From: Eopsaltria australis
Taxonomy: Eukaryota; Chordata; Aves; Passeriformes; Petroicidae
Length of the DNA stretch: 64,000 nt
Assembly: GCA_034509425.1 (NCBI GenBank)
Contig: JAVTVJ010000536.1
Coordinates: 1-64,000, forward strand
Direction of reading: 5' to 3'
Shown: in pieces, positions 1 to 12,300 of the stretch
Numbering within the stretch: position 1 is the first letter of the stretch
How the letters are laid out: each line of letters starts with the position of its first letter
Translations under genes and position numbers: made by a program
Notes under the pieces: model-generated
Told to the model about the DNA's origin: nothing
Databases searched by the model: none
The model's input: only the letters and a program-made list of their open reading frames with translations

Positions 1-3000
1 ATTATTCAAATGACTATATGTGTGCTGTGGAGTAGAAAGAAAGCTAGTAAATCAGAATTCAATAGTTACCAGTATTGAAGACATCCATACCAAATACATC
101 AAATGTCTCACCAGAGGAAGAAAAATAGGAAACATAAAAGACCATTTGCTTGACATAGCTTGAGGAGCATTTTCATAGAATTTTGCACAGTTGGCAGATT
201 TCACTGTGGATGAACTGGTAAACAAATCTCACAGAATGGCTCATATCTTTAATTCTTTCACATCTTTTAGTTGTTGCAGAGGCACAAGCAACAACACCTG
301 TGATACTCTAATTTTGTTTCACCAATGAACAAAGATTGATATGGTAGTCAGAGAATCAAATTAGAAGGAAGAGACGGGAGTAAATATTCTGTCAGTGTTG
401 TTCAGTGTTCCTGTGCAATAAAAGGAAATCCAGTTTTCTCATCCCTCCTCTTGCATTCAGATTTTCCTCACTACAACAAAAAGCTAAGCAATTCTCAGTG
501 TCTTCAAAATCAAAAATGTGGGAACAGCAGTTTTTCTGAAAATTTGTTACCCAAGGCTTAGAGTAGATTCCAACTAAATTCTCCTGAGGTATGGGGAGGT
601 GCAAGGCTGAGACCTATTCCGTCTCAAGTCATACTTGAAATTAACAGCACTATTATTTGTATGATGACCTTTCTTTATAGTGCTAAGAACTGGTTTTGTT
701 TGGCAACAGAATTAATTCATTGGGACCTAGTCCCAGCAGCTGCTGCAGCCATTGCAATCCAGAAGGGTAAGCTGAAATTTCTCTCCCACTTCCCACCTTT
801 TTCATATCCCACTGAAGATGTATGCATGGGGAAAAATTATCATTATAGGAGTGCAATATGCTATCTGCTGCATATTTTTGCCTTAAATAAAAAATGTATT
901 CTTCCACCAATCCCTTTTCCATAAGTCATTTTAGCACAGAGTAAAAGAGAGACAATATGAAGTTTATTCCTGTGGGGTTACTTGTTCAAGTGCCTCTAAT
1001 GCTAAGGGTGAGAATGTGCTTGAATAGTCCAGAGCTGTCCTGCTAAGATTAGAGTACTAAGTAGAATCTGACTACAGGTCCATTGTATTATTGCTTAACT
1101 TCTACTCATTTCAGGAGTTAATTATCTGTAAGAAGGTAAAATCATTAATCCACTCTCAGCTGGAGGTCAAGTAACTAAAGAGAGAAGAGATCTCACAGAG
1201 AAATTACTAAATTGAGATTCTTAAAGTCTTATTTGCCTATTTTAATCTTAATCAAATTCTTCCTCATGAATCTAGATGGGAACAACTGTCTTCATAACCC
1301 AAGTGAATCCACTCCCAACGTAAAAGTATTATCCACTTCACAGTACACCATCTCCAGACTGAGAAAACTGTTGGACAAAGCAACAGGCCTTGAAGACTAT
1401 CAGGAATCTTAAATAATTACAGATAATGGTGTAAGGAAGTCTTTCAAGACTCAGAGCGCTCTGAAGCATTTCCCAGCCCATAAGCCAAACACACTTTATG
1501 AACTTCAGACAGAACACCTACTAAGCCTGAATTACCAAGACAAAAGATTAACATCAAGACAAAATCTAAGAAACCCAAATTCCTTGCACAGAGATATACA
1601 AATTCAGAACATATTTGAATTGTGCGTGGAAATAAATTTTAATGCATCTGAGTACCACTAGGTAAGGGAACAGAGATGTATAGAGCACTTGCTGAAATCT
1701 CTACAAGAACATCAGGGAGCCTAAAGGGGCCCATTATGTTGCATTTGGGGGGCATGCAAATGCCCATAGTCAAAATTCAAATTTGAAAAAAAAGAAATGA
1801 CAATCTCATTACTATGCAAAAATGGGAAAGAACTGTTGGCTGCTATGCTGAGAAGGCTGTCATAAATCTATAAATAATCAGACATACTGATCACTTGGGA
1901 GCTTTTCCTTCTGAATTCCCTCAGTGTTTTGTCTTCAGTTGTCAGTAAATATGACATCTGTCCTCTCCATCAAGCTGGCTAATGGCCCTCATCTAACTCT
2001 GAAACATTGGACTAGCACTTGGTGAAGCCATCTCTACCCAGGAAATAAACATAAAGCCAATACTACAAAGTCTTTTGAATTTCTAGTAATTGTCCTGAAG
2101 AACTTAACATAAGGTAAGTAAGCACTTATCACCAAGCAGAACCTTGTCGCATCCCACAAAAGTGCTCTCCCAGCATACATGAACTGTGGCCAAGCAAAGG
2201 GTTCTTCCCCAGAGGAAAGGCCTGGGCTAGTCAAACATGCCTCCATCCTTTCCTGAGAGGGTTATTCAGGCATGCTAGCAATATCTCACTGGCAAGATTA
2301 CAGGAGGCAGTTGATAAATCTAAGAGAGTTTGCATGTTCACTTATTGTCACAAAATTAAAGGAGAAAATATTGATGCAAAATCACTGCTCTCAATATAAT
2401 ATTGAAAAAACAAAATAAGGGATCTACTGCTAATATTAGAATAAAGTAATATAGATAAACCCAGAAATAACTGTTCAATTTACTCTAAACAGCAGTAGAG
2501 TCTCATTTGCTCTTTCAAAGGCATAATCAGTAGAAGGGCACATTTTTCTTCTTTGTTCTTTCCCATCCATTTTAATAGGTGCAGAACATCAGTCACATGA
2601 AATATAATGGGACAAGAAGATGGATGAGTACATTTGAAGCCACTAGTCACAGAACAGAAAGCATCCTGAGAAAGTGATACTGGCAGCATAGGATTCAACA
2701 ATAGAGCCTGGACAATATTTAGTAAGTGAAACTACAGTGCTACATGATTTGGTATTTTCTCATTGGGCAAAATCCTTCCCCTGTCACTATTCATCATATT
2801 CCTACAGGTCAGACTTTCAAAGACATTCTCCTACTGAACATGACCAAAAGACATTTTTAAATCAGGGAAATACATAAATCTGGGGACAAAGAGGTCATTT
2901 GGAGATAAATTGGAATGACCTCCCGTGTTAAGAACTTCAAACTACTTCAAGATTTTAAATGGTTTAGTAAGATTCACACCTGAGATGAAATTTATTATGG

Positions 3001-4029
3001 TTACAGGAGTGAGGAGACTTGGTATCTATGTTGAACTGACAGCAACAGGACTCCACTACTGATGAACAAATACCAAAAATCCTGTTTCTACTAGGATCTG
3101 AAGAAAGCAATACCAACAAATTAACAATTAGATATTCCTTCACACTAAAAGCCTCTGATGTGCACAATACAATGAAATATATAAATTAAAAAGCAGCATG
3201 TCCCATTAGCTGCCTGAGAAGTAGTTCTGGGGAAATTGTAAGGAAAATTCCTATAAAAACTGATGTTTAATGTACATTGAAGGAAGAAATAGTCATCCAA
3301 CAAACCAAATCAAACCCTTTCTGTATGTTGAGGAAGCGCTGAAAATGCAGGCAGGCCTACACTCTACTATAATGATTCACTTGTGTTATAACTTTACCAA
3401 TAAATGCTAAGTGGCTCCATCTAGCACTTTATGATGGTTATTGTGATCACTATCATCATTATTAGGCAATGCTAATTCAGTTGCTTCATTAGCCATTTGC
3501 CGGGATCTCCACAGATAATCTTTAAAGCTTTAAATAATACCGAGCTTTATACAAGAACAGGAAAAGAGAAACCAGAACCTCTTAAAATATACCCACAAGA
3601 GAAGAATTAGAGCCAGACCTCCAAGTCCCACTGCTGAATGAAGTAGGCCCTATACCTCAATATACTCCAATCAACCATCCAATGGTGTGCAATATCCAGA
3701 AAGCAGAAAGACAGCTTTTGGCAAATTCTCTTAAACAGAGCAACATTCCTCTCTGGCATCACAACATGCACTGCAAGTGTGATGGTGTATTCTTTTTCTG
3801 TCAAGTACCTTATTGGAAGCTGCTTACAGCTACTACATCTGTTCTTGCTACTTCCCTCCTCTCCCACAAAATACAGACTGTTTTCGAACAAATCTCTGCA
3901 AGTGTATCCTGGTAAATAAAATTGCACATAGACAGGAGTTTCCTACAGTAAGTCATATATTTCAGAAGGGGAAATCCAGAGAGAATGGCAATTCCACATT
4001 AAGAGAAGTTCTGAGATTTCTCAAACAGT
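1..4029. other. AT-rich non-coding stretch, no gene seen
   Basis: No open frame here has recognisable domains, codon continuity or splice-site framing. The short frames look random. No LTR termini, tRNA-like boxes or tandem repeats stand out. It is probably intron or intergenic sequence of the host gene whose exon lies at 16629-16697. Confidence 0.6.
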
Positions 4030-4034
4030 ACACC

Positions 4035-4605
4035 TGTCGTGGGTTGACCCGGGCCAGGGGCCAGGTGCCCACTCAGTCACTCTATCACTCCCCCTCCCGC
4101 TGGGAGAGGGGAGAGGATAATACTAAAAAAGACTATCAGGGCGAGTAAAGGCAGTTTTATTACAGTGGGAAAAAAAATAGAACAAGCAAGTTGAAAGTTG
4201 CGCACGCAAGAGCAAGAAGGGAAAACAATCAATCTCTACTTCCCATCAGCAGCGATGTCCGGACACTTTCTGGGAAGCAGGGCTCCAGCACGCGTGGTGG
4301 TTGTTCGAGGAGGCAAACATGGACCAGCCCTGAGTGCCTCCCCCTCCTCCTCTCTTCCTTCCCTTATATATCTGAGCTGATGTCATATGGTATGGAATAT
4401 CCCTTTGGCTGACTGGGGTCAGCTGCCTGCTGGTGTCCCCTCCCAGGATCTTGCCCCCCCCATCCCCTTCAGTGGGGGAAGGAATGTCAGAGGGACAGCA
4501 CAGCTTGGCAGTAGCCAAAACACTGGTCTGTTATCAATGCCAGCTACCAAAGCAAAGTACAGCAGTGTAAGGCCTGTGAGCTTTACCCCAGTCAGACCCA
4601 ATACA
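4035..4605 (-). mobile_element. ERVL-like LTR (571 bp, minus strand)
   Basis: On the minus strand it begins TGTATTGGG and ends CACGACA, so it has TG...CA ends. A TATA motif (rc of cttatatatctg, about 4362-4373) and a polyadenylation signal (AATAAA on minus, about 4156) lie in the correct order. A purine tract, AATAAGGGGTGGGAAT, lies just upstream at 4606-4621. It closely resembles the tract before the ERV-1 3' LTR (29975-29991), which suggests an ERVL-type relative. This is the 3' LTR of the chimeric insertion. Confidence 0.75.
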
Positions 4606-4992
4606 ATTCCCACCCCTTATTCCATACCATTTGCATCATGCTCAGAAATCCTTTTCTACTCACACATGCAATTTAAGCTACATCCTTAAACCATCCCCAT
4701 CACATTAACTACTATCTCCTGTCCTTTCGCATCCTTCCACGTGGTCTCCATTTCCAGCAGAACGTGGGGTCAGGGCAGGAGGAATAGTAAACTTGATTGT
4801 CGAGGACTGGCACCATCCCTGTTCATTGTGGCCTTTTTCTTGCCCCTTGCTGAAATTTGTTCTTTGTCAGCTCATGTCCCTTCTGCTACTTACATCCTGC
4901 AACATACAACTACCAACATGCATTATTCTTACCCCAAGGTTAAATCACCTTGGGGCACACACTGGGTCTCCCCATCCTCCCGCATTACCCAC
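4606..4992 (-). mobile_element. ERV internal 3' tail with polypurine tract, fused to NUS1
   Basis: This stretch joins the NUS1 homology to the LTR. It codes for nothing recognisable except that the NUS1 frame runs through to a stop at 4945, adding about 16 foreign residues. The polypurine tract touches the LTR (4606-4621). A retained NUS1 intron is an alternative, because the junction reads CTG|GTGGGT and resembles a splice donor. The purine tract and LTR at its far end favour retroviral sequence. Confidence 0.5.
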
Positions 4993-5654
4993 CAGGAATC
5001 CTAATGTGCTGTCCACAGGACCAAACTTCAAGACTAAATCAGAATCAGGAAATCCATTTGTACTACTTAATAAGTTGTCTAACATATTCACATCCAGGTC
5101 TGAATGTGTTCTTTGCTGCTGTGCTACCAACTGACAGAAGTTCTGAGCAGCTTTGACTATGTCTGCTTTTCCATCTTCCGGAGACAGCACCTTCAATGTA
5201 GATTGGCAATTTAAAACCTGACCAGTTTTGTCTTGATTTGCAAATTCCACTGCATACTTGGAGCAATCTAGTCCCAAGAGTTCTTGCTGCTGTTTTAAAA
5301 TTTCATCCATCAATCTTGAATTATTCCTCTTGAAAATACCGTTATGGTCGTAGACGCTGACGTAGGAGATGCCCACGGCCATGCACCACACCACCAGGCT
5401 GGCCATGTCCGCGTAGCTCGGCTCCTCCTCGGTCACCACCAGCCCCACGTGCACCGGCAGCTTCCGCAGGGCGCGCCCGTCCGCGCGCCACCGCTGCCGT
5501 CCGCGCGCCGCCCCGCCGTGCGCGGGTCCCCGCCGCCGCCAGGCCGCGTGCGCCTCGCGGAACCCGAGCGCGCGGGCGGCGGGCGCTGCAGGCAGAGCAA
5601 GGCGCGCACCAGCGCGTGCAGCACGCGCCACGCCAGACCGCCCGCGCCGCTCAT
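4993..5654 (-). pseudogene. NUS1: NUS1 (Nogo-B receptor) retrocopy, frameshifted and 3'-truncated
   Basis: NUS1 is the non-catalytic partner of DHDDS in the cis-prenyltransferase that makes dolichol precursors at the ER. The minus-strand frame carries clear NUS1 sequence, for example [39 protein letters not shown] and [12 protein letters not shown]. It runs uninterrupted across the positions of the vertebrate introns, so it derives from spliced mRNA. The expected start is ATG at 5654 (MSGAGG...WRVLHAL) in one frame. By about 5570-5600 the homology has moved to another frame, so there is a frameshift in the N-terminal region. Homology stops at 4993 after ...STLGFL, losing roughly the last 40 residues. 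Those include the C-terminal RxG motif known to be needed for cis-prenyltransferase activity. A functional product is unlikely. The parental gene is not in this window. Confidence 0.9.
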
Positions 5655-5819
5655 GGTACCGACCGACAGGAGCGCGCGGGGCCCGCGGGGGAGTGGCCGG
5701 GGAGCCTCAGCCGCTGCGCGCCGCCCGCCGCGCCATCCCCTCACGGAGCGCGCGTCCCCCGCCCGGCAACCGCCAGCGCCGCCACCTCGTGCGCGCTCCT
5801 GGCGCCCGCCGCCCGCGGT
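5655..5819 (-). other. GC- and CpG-rich 5'UTR of the NUS1 retrocopy
   Basis: These 165 bp upstream of the NUS1 ATG are very GC- and CpG-rich and end exactly at the right-hand ACACC duplication. This fits a near-full-length 5' leader from the parental CpG-island promoter transcript. It differs from typical LINE retrocopies, which are truncated at the 5' end. CpG retention suggests the copy is not very old or has stayed unmethylated. Confidence 0.65.
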
Positions 5820-5824
5820 ACACC

Positions 5825-6648
5825 TCACTCTGGAAAGAGCAAAACACTTTTAGATAAAGGAAAACTTGACTCACTTTTGGCTTCCCAATTTCATAGTACG
5901 TGAAATAACACAGTTTCATAAACTACTGAATATGTTTCAATAGTTAATCAACCTAAATATTTAATGATGATGATGCATAAATAACATCCAGGCATTTTGG
6001 GAAATTATTTTCCTATGTTTTTTCTCTAATCCCATGTTTTGATGAAATATTTAAATTTTTAATGAAGCATTTTATTTTGATGGAATTATATTCTTTAGTG
6101 AGAAACATAGATACCATCCATACTTACTCTATTCCCCATTTATAAACTTGTGTTTCTGTTTTTCCCAATTGTAATAGTAGAGTACATGAAAAATTCAAGT
6201 GAAAAACTATATTGCAATGAAAGATGTCATCCCCACTTTTAGCAACCTTGACTTCTGAGAACGCATTCCAAATGCTGAACTTTAACTAATAGTCAACCTT
6301 TTCTTCCATTAAAATTTATTTTGAACTGGCAGTTCCAATGACCCCAGATATCATGAGGAATCTGAATATTTCACATTCCAGTCATGGGGAAGACAAAGAT
6401 TTGAATAATGATTGTTCCCTGAGCAGCTCTCCCTGCAAATTCATCACTATAATATGCAAAAAGCACATTACAAATGCAATCAAACATATAATATAGGTCA
6501 GTCAATAGCTCTGTTATATTACAGCTAACCAAAAAGAATCCTTTTCTCTGATTATTTCAGTTGTTCAGTCCTCATAAGGATTTAGTCAAGTTCTTCCAAT
6601 CCCATGCTCGTCTTGGTCCCCAGGACACAGGTTCTGGCACAGCAGTAC
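5825..6648. other. AT-rich non-coding stretch
   Basis: No gene, repeat terminus or RNA-like structure was recognised. Base composition returns to that of the surrounding intron-like DNA. Confidence 0.6.
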
Positions 6649-7311
6649 ATGATTGTTATAAATAAAAGTGGGAAATTCGTGCTCAAATATGTAATATCGA
6701 AATATATAGTAAAAAAGGTTTAGTTGTAACCAGTTTTAGAACAAGCAGAGCCTGCCCAAGAAAAGAGTCGTGGCCTCGCCCAGGGAACTGATTTACATCC
6801 CAAAGACAGCATTACAGAGAACGGCAGCACATCAGGAAAACATTCAGTCGACTCCTGATATCTACATTTCCAAGGAGAACTTCCCGGCAGAGCTGATGGC
6901 AGAACTGATCGACCATCTCCGAAAATCCCATCCCAGACCGAGATAAAGAACATCATGAACCATCAGATAACACCCCCGGATGATGAAAAATCGATCAAGC
7001 ACAGGATGCGTTTTTGTCCACCTCAGTTTCATGAATAGCATGCTTCATGAATATGCTGAGTGACAGATATAATGCCCAAAATCCGGACTTCTCAGTCAAA
7101 ACTGTATATAAACCAGCTGTTAGAAGCAGTCGGCGTGAACAGAGGGAGGTCTGATGCGATAGAGGTCAGACCTGCGTTCACCCAGTGCCAACCCCGGGCT
7201 TGGCACTGTCTCCCTTTTCGATCGTGGCATTGCGTGTTCGAACTCTCGGACACGAAATAAATTTTATACTTGTTTTACTATAAATTAGGCGTATTTATTT
7301 ATAACAATGAT
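6649..7311 (+). mobile_element. 653-bp insertion with 13-bp inverted termini, TSD ATGAT
   Basis: The element spans 6654-7306. Its left end TGTTATAAATAAA and right end TTTATTTATAACA are exact reverse complements. ATGAT flanks it on both sides (6649-6653, 7307-7311). Inside are a TATA box (tgtatataaacc, about 7102) and AATAAA at 7254, ordered as in a plus-strand LTR, and a block richer in GC than the flanks. It is either a solo LTR with unusually long terminal symmetry or a non-autonomous element mobilised by a retroviral-type integrase. No transposase was found. Confidence 0.7.
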
Positions 7312-8778
7312 CTTTCTGACATTTCAGAGCATCTGAACATGTAAGAGGTTTGTGGCTCTTTCCCAGGAGCTTCACCACTTTGATGCATACGGACACAGAA
7401 GCTGCACTGACATTTGCAAGCAGGACAGTCCCTGAAAGCGTCTGCAGATCCTGGCCAGAAACAGCCTGGGTCTGAGGTGTGCTGAGACAGCCATGGCTGG
7501 CTCCTGTAGGCACTGATGTCTCTGGGCAAGCCCTGAAAGTCCAGAGCAAAACCATACCCTCCTCCTCAGGGCCATGCACCACTGCCAATTTCGTGTGGCT
7601 GGGTTCCAGCCTCACCTCTCGAGCAATGCTGCCTACTCTAGACACACAAAAGAAAATCAAACCAGAGTAAGACTGTTTCTAAACATTACCTTTCAAGTTC
7701 ATCCCAATTCCTTTCAAATTTCATAAACTGAATTATTAAACATGATTGATATTTGCAAGTTTTTCTCATGGATCTTGAGTGAGACTGCTGCTAATGAAAA
7801 GTAGTTTTTACAAAACATGATTCCAGGAGCTAGGAAAAAAAACCCAAACAATCCTGCCCCCCCCCCAAATACTGAAAGATATGAAACAAAAAAGAAAAAA
7901 TTCTCCAACTGAGTGAAGAACCCAAAACCTAAGTTTTATCTAGACAAATTAAAGATACTTGTAGACCTTTTGCAGATTAAACTCTCTCAGGTTCAACTCT
8001 GACATTAATATACCTGAAGCCCAGGAATTCTATGTGTGATGTGGTAGTTTGGAAGATTACTTGTTTCACTGTGCTTATGTTGTTCCAGAGGTCAAATGTC
8101 ACAGCCAAAACCTCTAGAGAATAATAACCACTACCATAAAAAATCAGGTGACAATTAAAAAAAAGAAAAAGTTTGTTTTGCTTTACTTTGCTGATTATCA
8201 TGGTTTGGTTTTGTCAGTTAAACATATAAACAAAAAACCAAAATCCCCAACCTTCAAACTGGAGAAGAAAAGAATGTAATATTTTTCCACCTGAAAGAAG
8301 AATATATAAAATGACCTAACTTCCTTAAAGTGAAGCAATAAAAAGCCACAACAGTAAGGGTCATGGAAGTCTACATCATCCTATTATGCAAAAAATGGCC
8401 AAATAGACACCCTGTTCTCTGCGTCTCCACATTAGTATTTTAAATTAAAATACAAACAATTATAGAAGAGAGCTTGCAGTGCATTATATAAAGACACTGC
8501 AGTTCCATTTCTAGGTCCAGCCCTAGAAATTACATAGAAGTATTTTAAAAATTCTGATTCACTATTTATTATAATAATATTATAGAGAACCTTTGAACAG
8601 TAGCTGATTTAATATCCTCTCTTAACAGACTCATTTTTGTTACAGTTATTGAGCAAAGTAAAACAAATGACAATGTTATTACACAAAAAAAAAAAAAAAA
8701 GAGAAAAGTAACTACCTTCACTGCAAACACAAAGTACATGTATCGAGAACAATCAGCAGAGAAATTCTTACATTCATT
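7312..8778. other. Non-coding stretch
   Basis: It contains a C9 run near 7859 and an A-run near 8684-8700. A minus-strand open frame (7295-7660) has a plausible splice acceptor but no recognisable protein similarity. Its stop codon and AATAAA come from the neighbouring insertion's terminus, so it is not called as an exon. Confidence 0.5.
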
Positions 8779-9321
8779 CATGTTGTCTTAGGTTACAGTG
8801 GTATGTATTCTATCACCATCTTCATGGGATGTTGGGCTGGGTAGAGCAGTGTTCCTGATGGCTGCAGAATGGTTTGCTAATGAGCCAGTCATTGGGGCCG
8901 GATGGAGCACTTTACTCACCCCCAACATTGCAGCTAGTGGCCCATCATCCCATTGTGAGATGCCCCGCCCAGGGGGAGGAACCAATGTATCCCGATCTGC
9001 ATATAAACTGAGATTTGAAGCACCACAGGCAGCTTTTTCCACGGGATTCCCAGAGGAAGGCCAGACCCTTCTACACCACCACTGGACCTTCAGAGGAGAA
9101 CTACACCTTTCACAGGATCACTGCTTCAACAGAATCACATCTATCACTCCCAGAGGTCTGCAACCACCTTCTAAGTGGACTACTACCAACACCCTGACCG
9201 ACAGGGTGTCAGGTTGTATTCTGACTCTGTCAGTGTTTTTTGTATTATTACATTTTTCCTATTAAATTGTAGTTCTGACTTTGAGCCTCTCACTGATTTG
9301 CTTTCAAACTACCACACATGT
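8779..9321 (+). mobile_element. Solo LTR of the ERV-1 family, TSD CATGT
   Basis: The LTR is 8784-9316, starts TGTCTTAGGTTACA, ends CAAACTACCACA, and is flanked by CATGT at 8779-8783 and 9317-9321. It is closely similar to the LTRs of ERV-1 (24343-24958, 29992-30608) but carries only one copy of the 61-bp U3 unit that is duplicated there. It also lacks part of the T-rich stretch near the 3' end. TATA-like gcatataaactgag is present. A solo LTR forms when the two LTRs of a provirus recombine. Confidence 0.95.
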
Positions 9322-12300
9322 CTTGATATTTTGAGGTGATATTTGCAAAGTTGGAAATCTTCCTGCATTTGAAAAAAAAAATCTACTTAACAGTATCGTC
9401 AAACTACTTTGCATTAAACTAAAAGATGAGAAAAGCCTTTGTGACTGAAATTAGCCAGTGGGTTCAAAGTTGCGGGGTTGAAAGAAAAGCAAATACTATT
9501 GCAAAAACCTCATACCATTTAAAAGAGCAGGTCAAATATAATCTGAAACTGAATAGTCTTAAAGCCAAAGATCCAAGAATTTTTCAGTATTTTTTAAAAA
9601 TACAAATCCCTAGGGTTGGAGAAGTGCTAGTTATCACCAAGCCCTGCTGTGTATGTCTCCATTAAACTCAGTTTCTGAGAGAAAACTGGTGAAACAATCT
9701 ACTGTCAGTTAACCCCACATACATGGTGGAGTGTTTGGCTGACATTTTATTGCCCTTCCTCTTCAATGAGCCGCAAAAAAAAAATACTGAACCTCTAAAA
9801 TATGCTTATTTTTTGACAGAATGCTCAAGGTAGCAAGACTGGCTTTATCACATCACTGATGTATGGAACTCGCACAAAGATACATTTTGCCATAGGCCTA
9901 AGGATTATATCCACACCAAATCACATCAGGAAGTAAGCCTCAAGAAACGATGGTTCTGTAAAAATGTATAAAAATCTGATCATTAGAAGAATCCTTAATC
10001 CCCATTGTTAAATTCAAGATGCAAGAAACAAACAGTAAAATGACAGAGAAAATCATGTTGTTCAGTGCCTGAACCAGTTATTTTTTTAAATTTTCATGAC
10101 ATTGCATATGGAATCATAAAACCACAGAATATCCCTGCAGATTACAGATATAATCTCAGTATGGCTTTTTATAGCTGCCTCTGTTGTACCTATCCCCTGA
10201 ATTCTTATCTCACATACTATTGTCTACTTTCTTATCTCAGGATTACTCTTTATCTTTCCTCTTGAGGTATGCACAGGAACTATATGCCTTTTACAAGACA
10301 GTAAACAAGGACAGAAAATGAAAGCCTGGCCCCAATTAAGTCAGTGGTAACACTTCAGAGTTTCCTGGATTTTACAAAAAATAAAGTGTTTTATCAAAGA
10401 CTGTTGACTTGAGATCAAAAATAATACTTAGGTACTTGGCATATAATTCAGGTGTCATGTTCAAAAGAATGGTCACAAAAACTGCTCATAGGTTTAGGTT
10501 TTTAGAGAACCAGATGACAACCTCCTTACACGTGTAGTTGTATACATGGATGCTTTCCATACAGCCACTATCCAATCAGACAGCCAGAGCTGGTTATTTC
10601 AAGCTGCCTGTGTGCTCCCAGACCCAAATCCCAAACCTCCAGGACTCCTCAGGGAGCCTTTGTACCCAAACAGAGCTCTGTGGTAAGAGCCTAGCGTCAG
10701 ACAAGAGGTGGCCTTAAGGATGTCTGTTCTCTTTTAAGCAATTGGCATACGGTGACTCAAAGCACAGAGCTGAAGGGGGGGGGGGGGGGGAGCAGGGCTC
10801 TGGGGACAATTACTGCTGGCAGCCAAGGCTCCCTGGAGCACTGTGGCACAGCATCCAGTGAGGGAAAGTGAGCTCCTCTACCAGGAATGAGTTGTTAGCA
10901 ATGTCATGACAGTGGTGTCTCTTCCTGAGTCTGCAGAAACATTACGGCAATGGGATTATTTCTATGATTCAATTTCTATTGTTTCATGCTGCTTAATTAT
11001 TGCTGTGAAGTAAATGATCAAGGAAACAGAAGAACCAGGAAAGCTGTGCCTGCTAACCACAAAGATAATCTCTTATCTATAAGAGAAGTCAATTTTTTAA
11101 ACTAATTTTTTGGTCTTTTCAGTTCAGCAGAGGTTCTTTAAAGAAATTCCAAGACAGTTTTTAGGACATGGCTAGAAATATATGACAAGCTTTACTTGAT
11201 TACATTTTGATCATACATTACTAATATGAGACAGTGCATCTTTGAGGGGAATTACATAAAGCAGATCTCTAAAATTGTTCAGTTAAACTGAAACAGTACT
11301 CCTGCAAGTTTGTTAACTTCTATTTTTGAACTTTTCAAATAGATAAGTGAGTATTCAGAAGAGCTACTTAGAAAAAAAATAAGAATCAGGGTTATCAGTT
11401 GTTTGTTTAAAAAATTTAGAGGAGCAAGAAGAAAAAGATATGAAATGCAGTACGATCAAACCACATCTACTTTTGCTACTGATTTAATTAAACTCAGATA
11501 ATTCAGCTAATTTCCAAACAATTAAATTCAGATTTTTTTCTCTTTCATATTCTCCAGAGGCAAAAGTGTGCCACTACAGAATTTCTAATAAAAAGAGAGC
11601 TTAGATATAAACCAAAAATGTGTTTGTGCTGATGCAACACAAGCCAGTAGTTTCCCACTGCTGGTGAAATTCATGAGGGGCATTTGGAGGTGGCATTGAT
11701 TTGGAGGTGGCAAACAAAGGTACACAGAAGTTGAGGAAAGTATCTACAGAAAAGAATGAGAGCTAATGGCAACCACCACACTGAGGAGTTGTCATGTAAA
11801 TATCTCACATGGCATAAGTACCAAAAGAGAATATTAGTGGTTGAAGGTTGGTTCAAGGGGAAAATCAGTATTGCATCATCTAGTTACTCAATCTTCTGAA
11901 CAAACACAAACTTCATCAAGACCAGAGAAGGCAGGTCCAAGTGCTAAGGAACACTGCTTGGCCCCCAGTCTTCCATATTCCAATGCCAGGTATAAGCAGC
12001 ATCTCCTGAGACATGCAGAAGTGCCTCTGCTGTTTCAGTGGGCAGGCTTGATGTCTCTCTTGTGAGCAGCTCTGAGTTTGAAGAAATGTATCACTAGAAC
12101 TTAGTACTTCAAGTAGCCTAAGGGATATCAACATGAACATAAAATCAGAACTCTAAACTGGTAAAAATTTGAGCTTTATGGTAATTATGGAAACCAATAT
12201 AAGAAGTAAAAGGCATAATCGGTCTTCAGAGGATTTAAAAATGCTGCAAGCAACCTCTACTATTATTCCAGGTCAAATGTAAAACATAAATGTGCAACCT

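Larger units (their letters stand above)
4030..5824 (-). mobile_element. Chimeric insertion: NUS1 retrocopy joined to ERVL-like 3' end and one LTR, TSD ACACC
   Basis: The same 5 bases, ACACC, flank the unit at 4030-4034 and 5820-5824 (the match extends to GTACACC). Read on the minus strand the unit is: GC-rich NUS1 5'UTR, spliced NUS1 coding sequence, an abrupt switch at 4993/4992 to non-NUS1 sequence, a purine tract, then one complete LTR ending in ACGACA. The right-hand duplication falls exactly where GC-rich sequence turns AT-rich, which supports the boundary independently. There is no poly(A) tail and no second LTR. Host mRNA joined to retroviral sequence is known from template switching during reverse transcription. 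One LTR on one side only, inside a clean TSD, is unusual. Confidence 0.75.

Noticed and set aside
4945..5654. NUS1 as the functional single-exon gene
   Set aside because: It lacks the introns of the vertebrate gene, has an N-terminal frameshift, loses the conserved C-terminus with the RxG motif, and sits inside a TSD.
5344..5853. 169-codon plus-strand frame over the GC-rich block
   Set aside because: Antisense shadow of the NUS1 retrocopy; Arg/Pro/Ala-rich product typical of GC-rich DNA read in a wrong frame.
7295..7660. Minus-strand 121-codon frame with a splice-acceptor-like start and AATAAA at its stop, resembling a terminal exon
   Set aside because: No recognisable protein similarity; the stop and poly(A) signal are supplied by the terminal repeat of the 6654-7306 insertion, so the arrangement looks coincidental.
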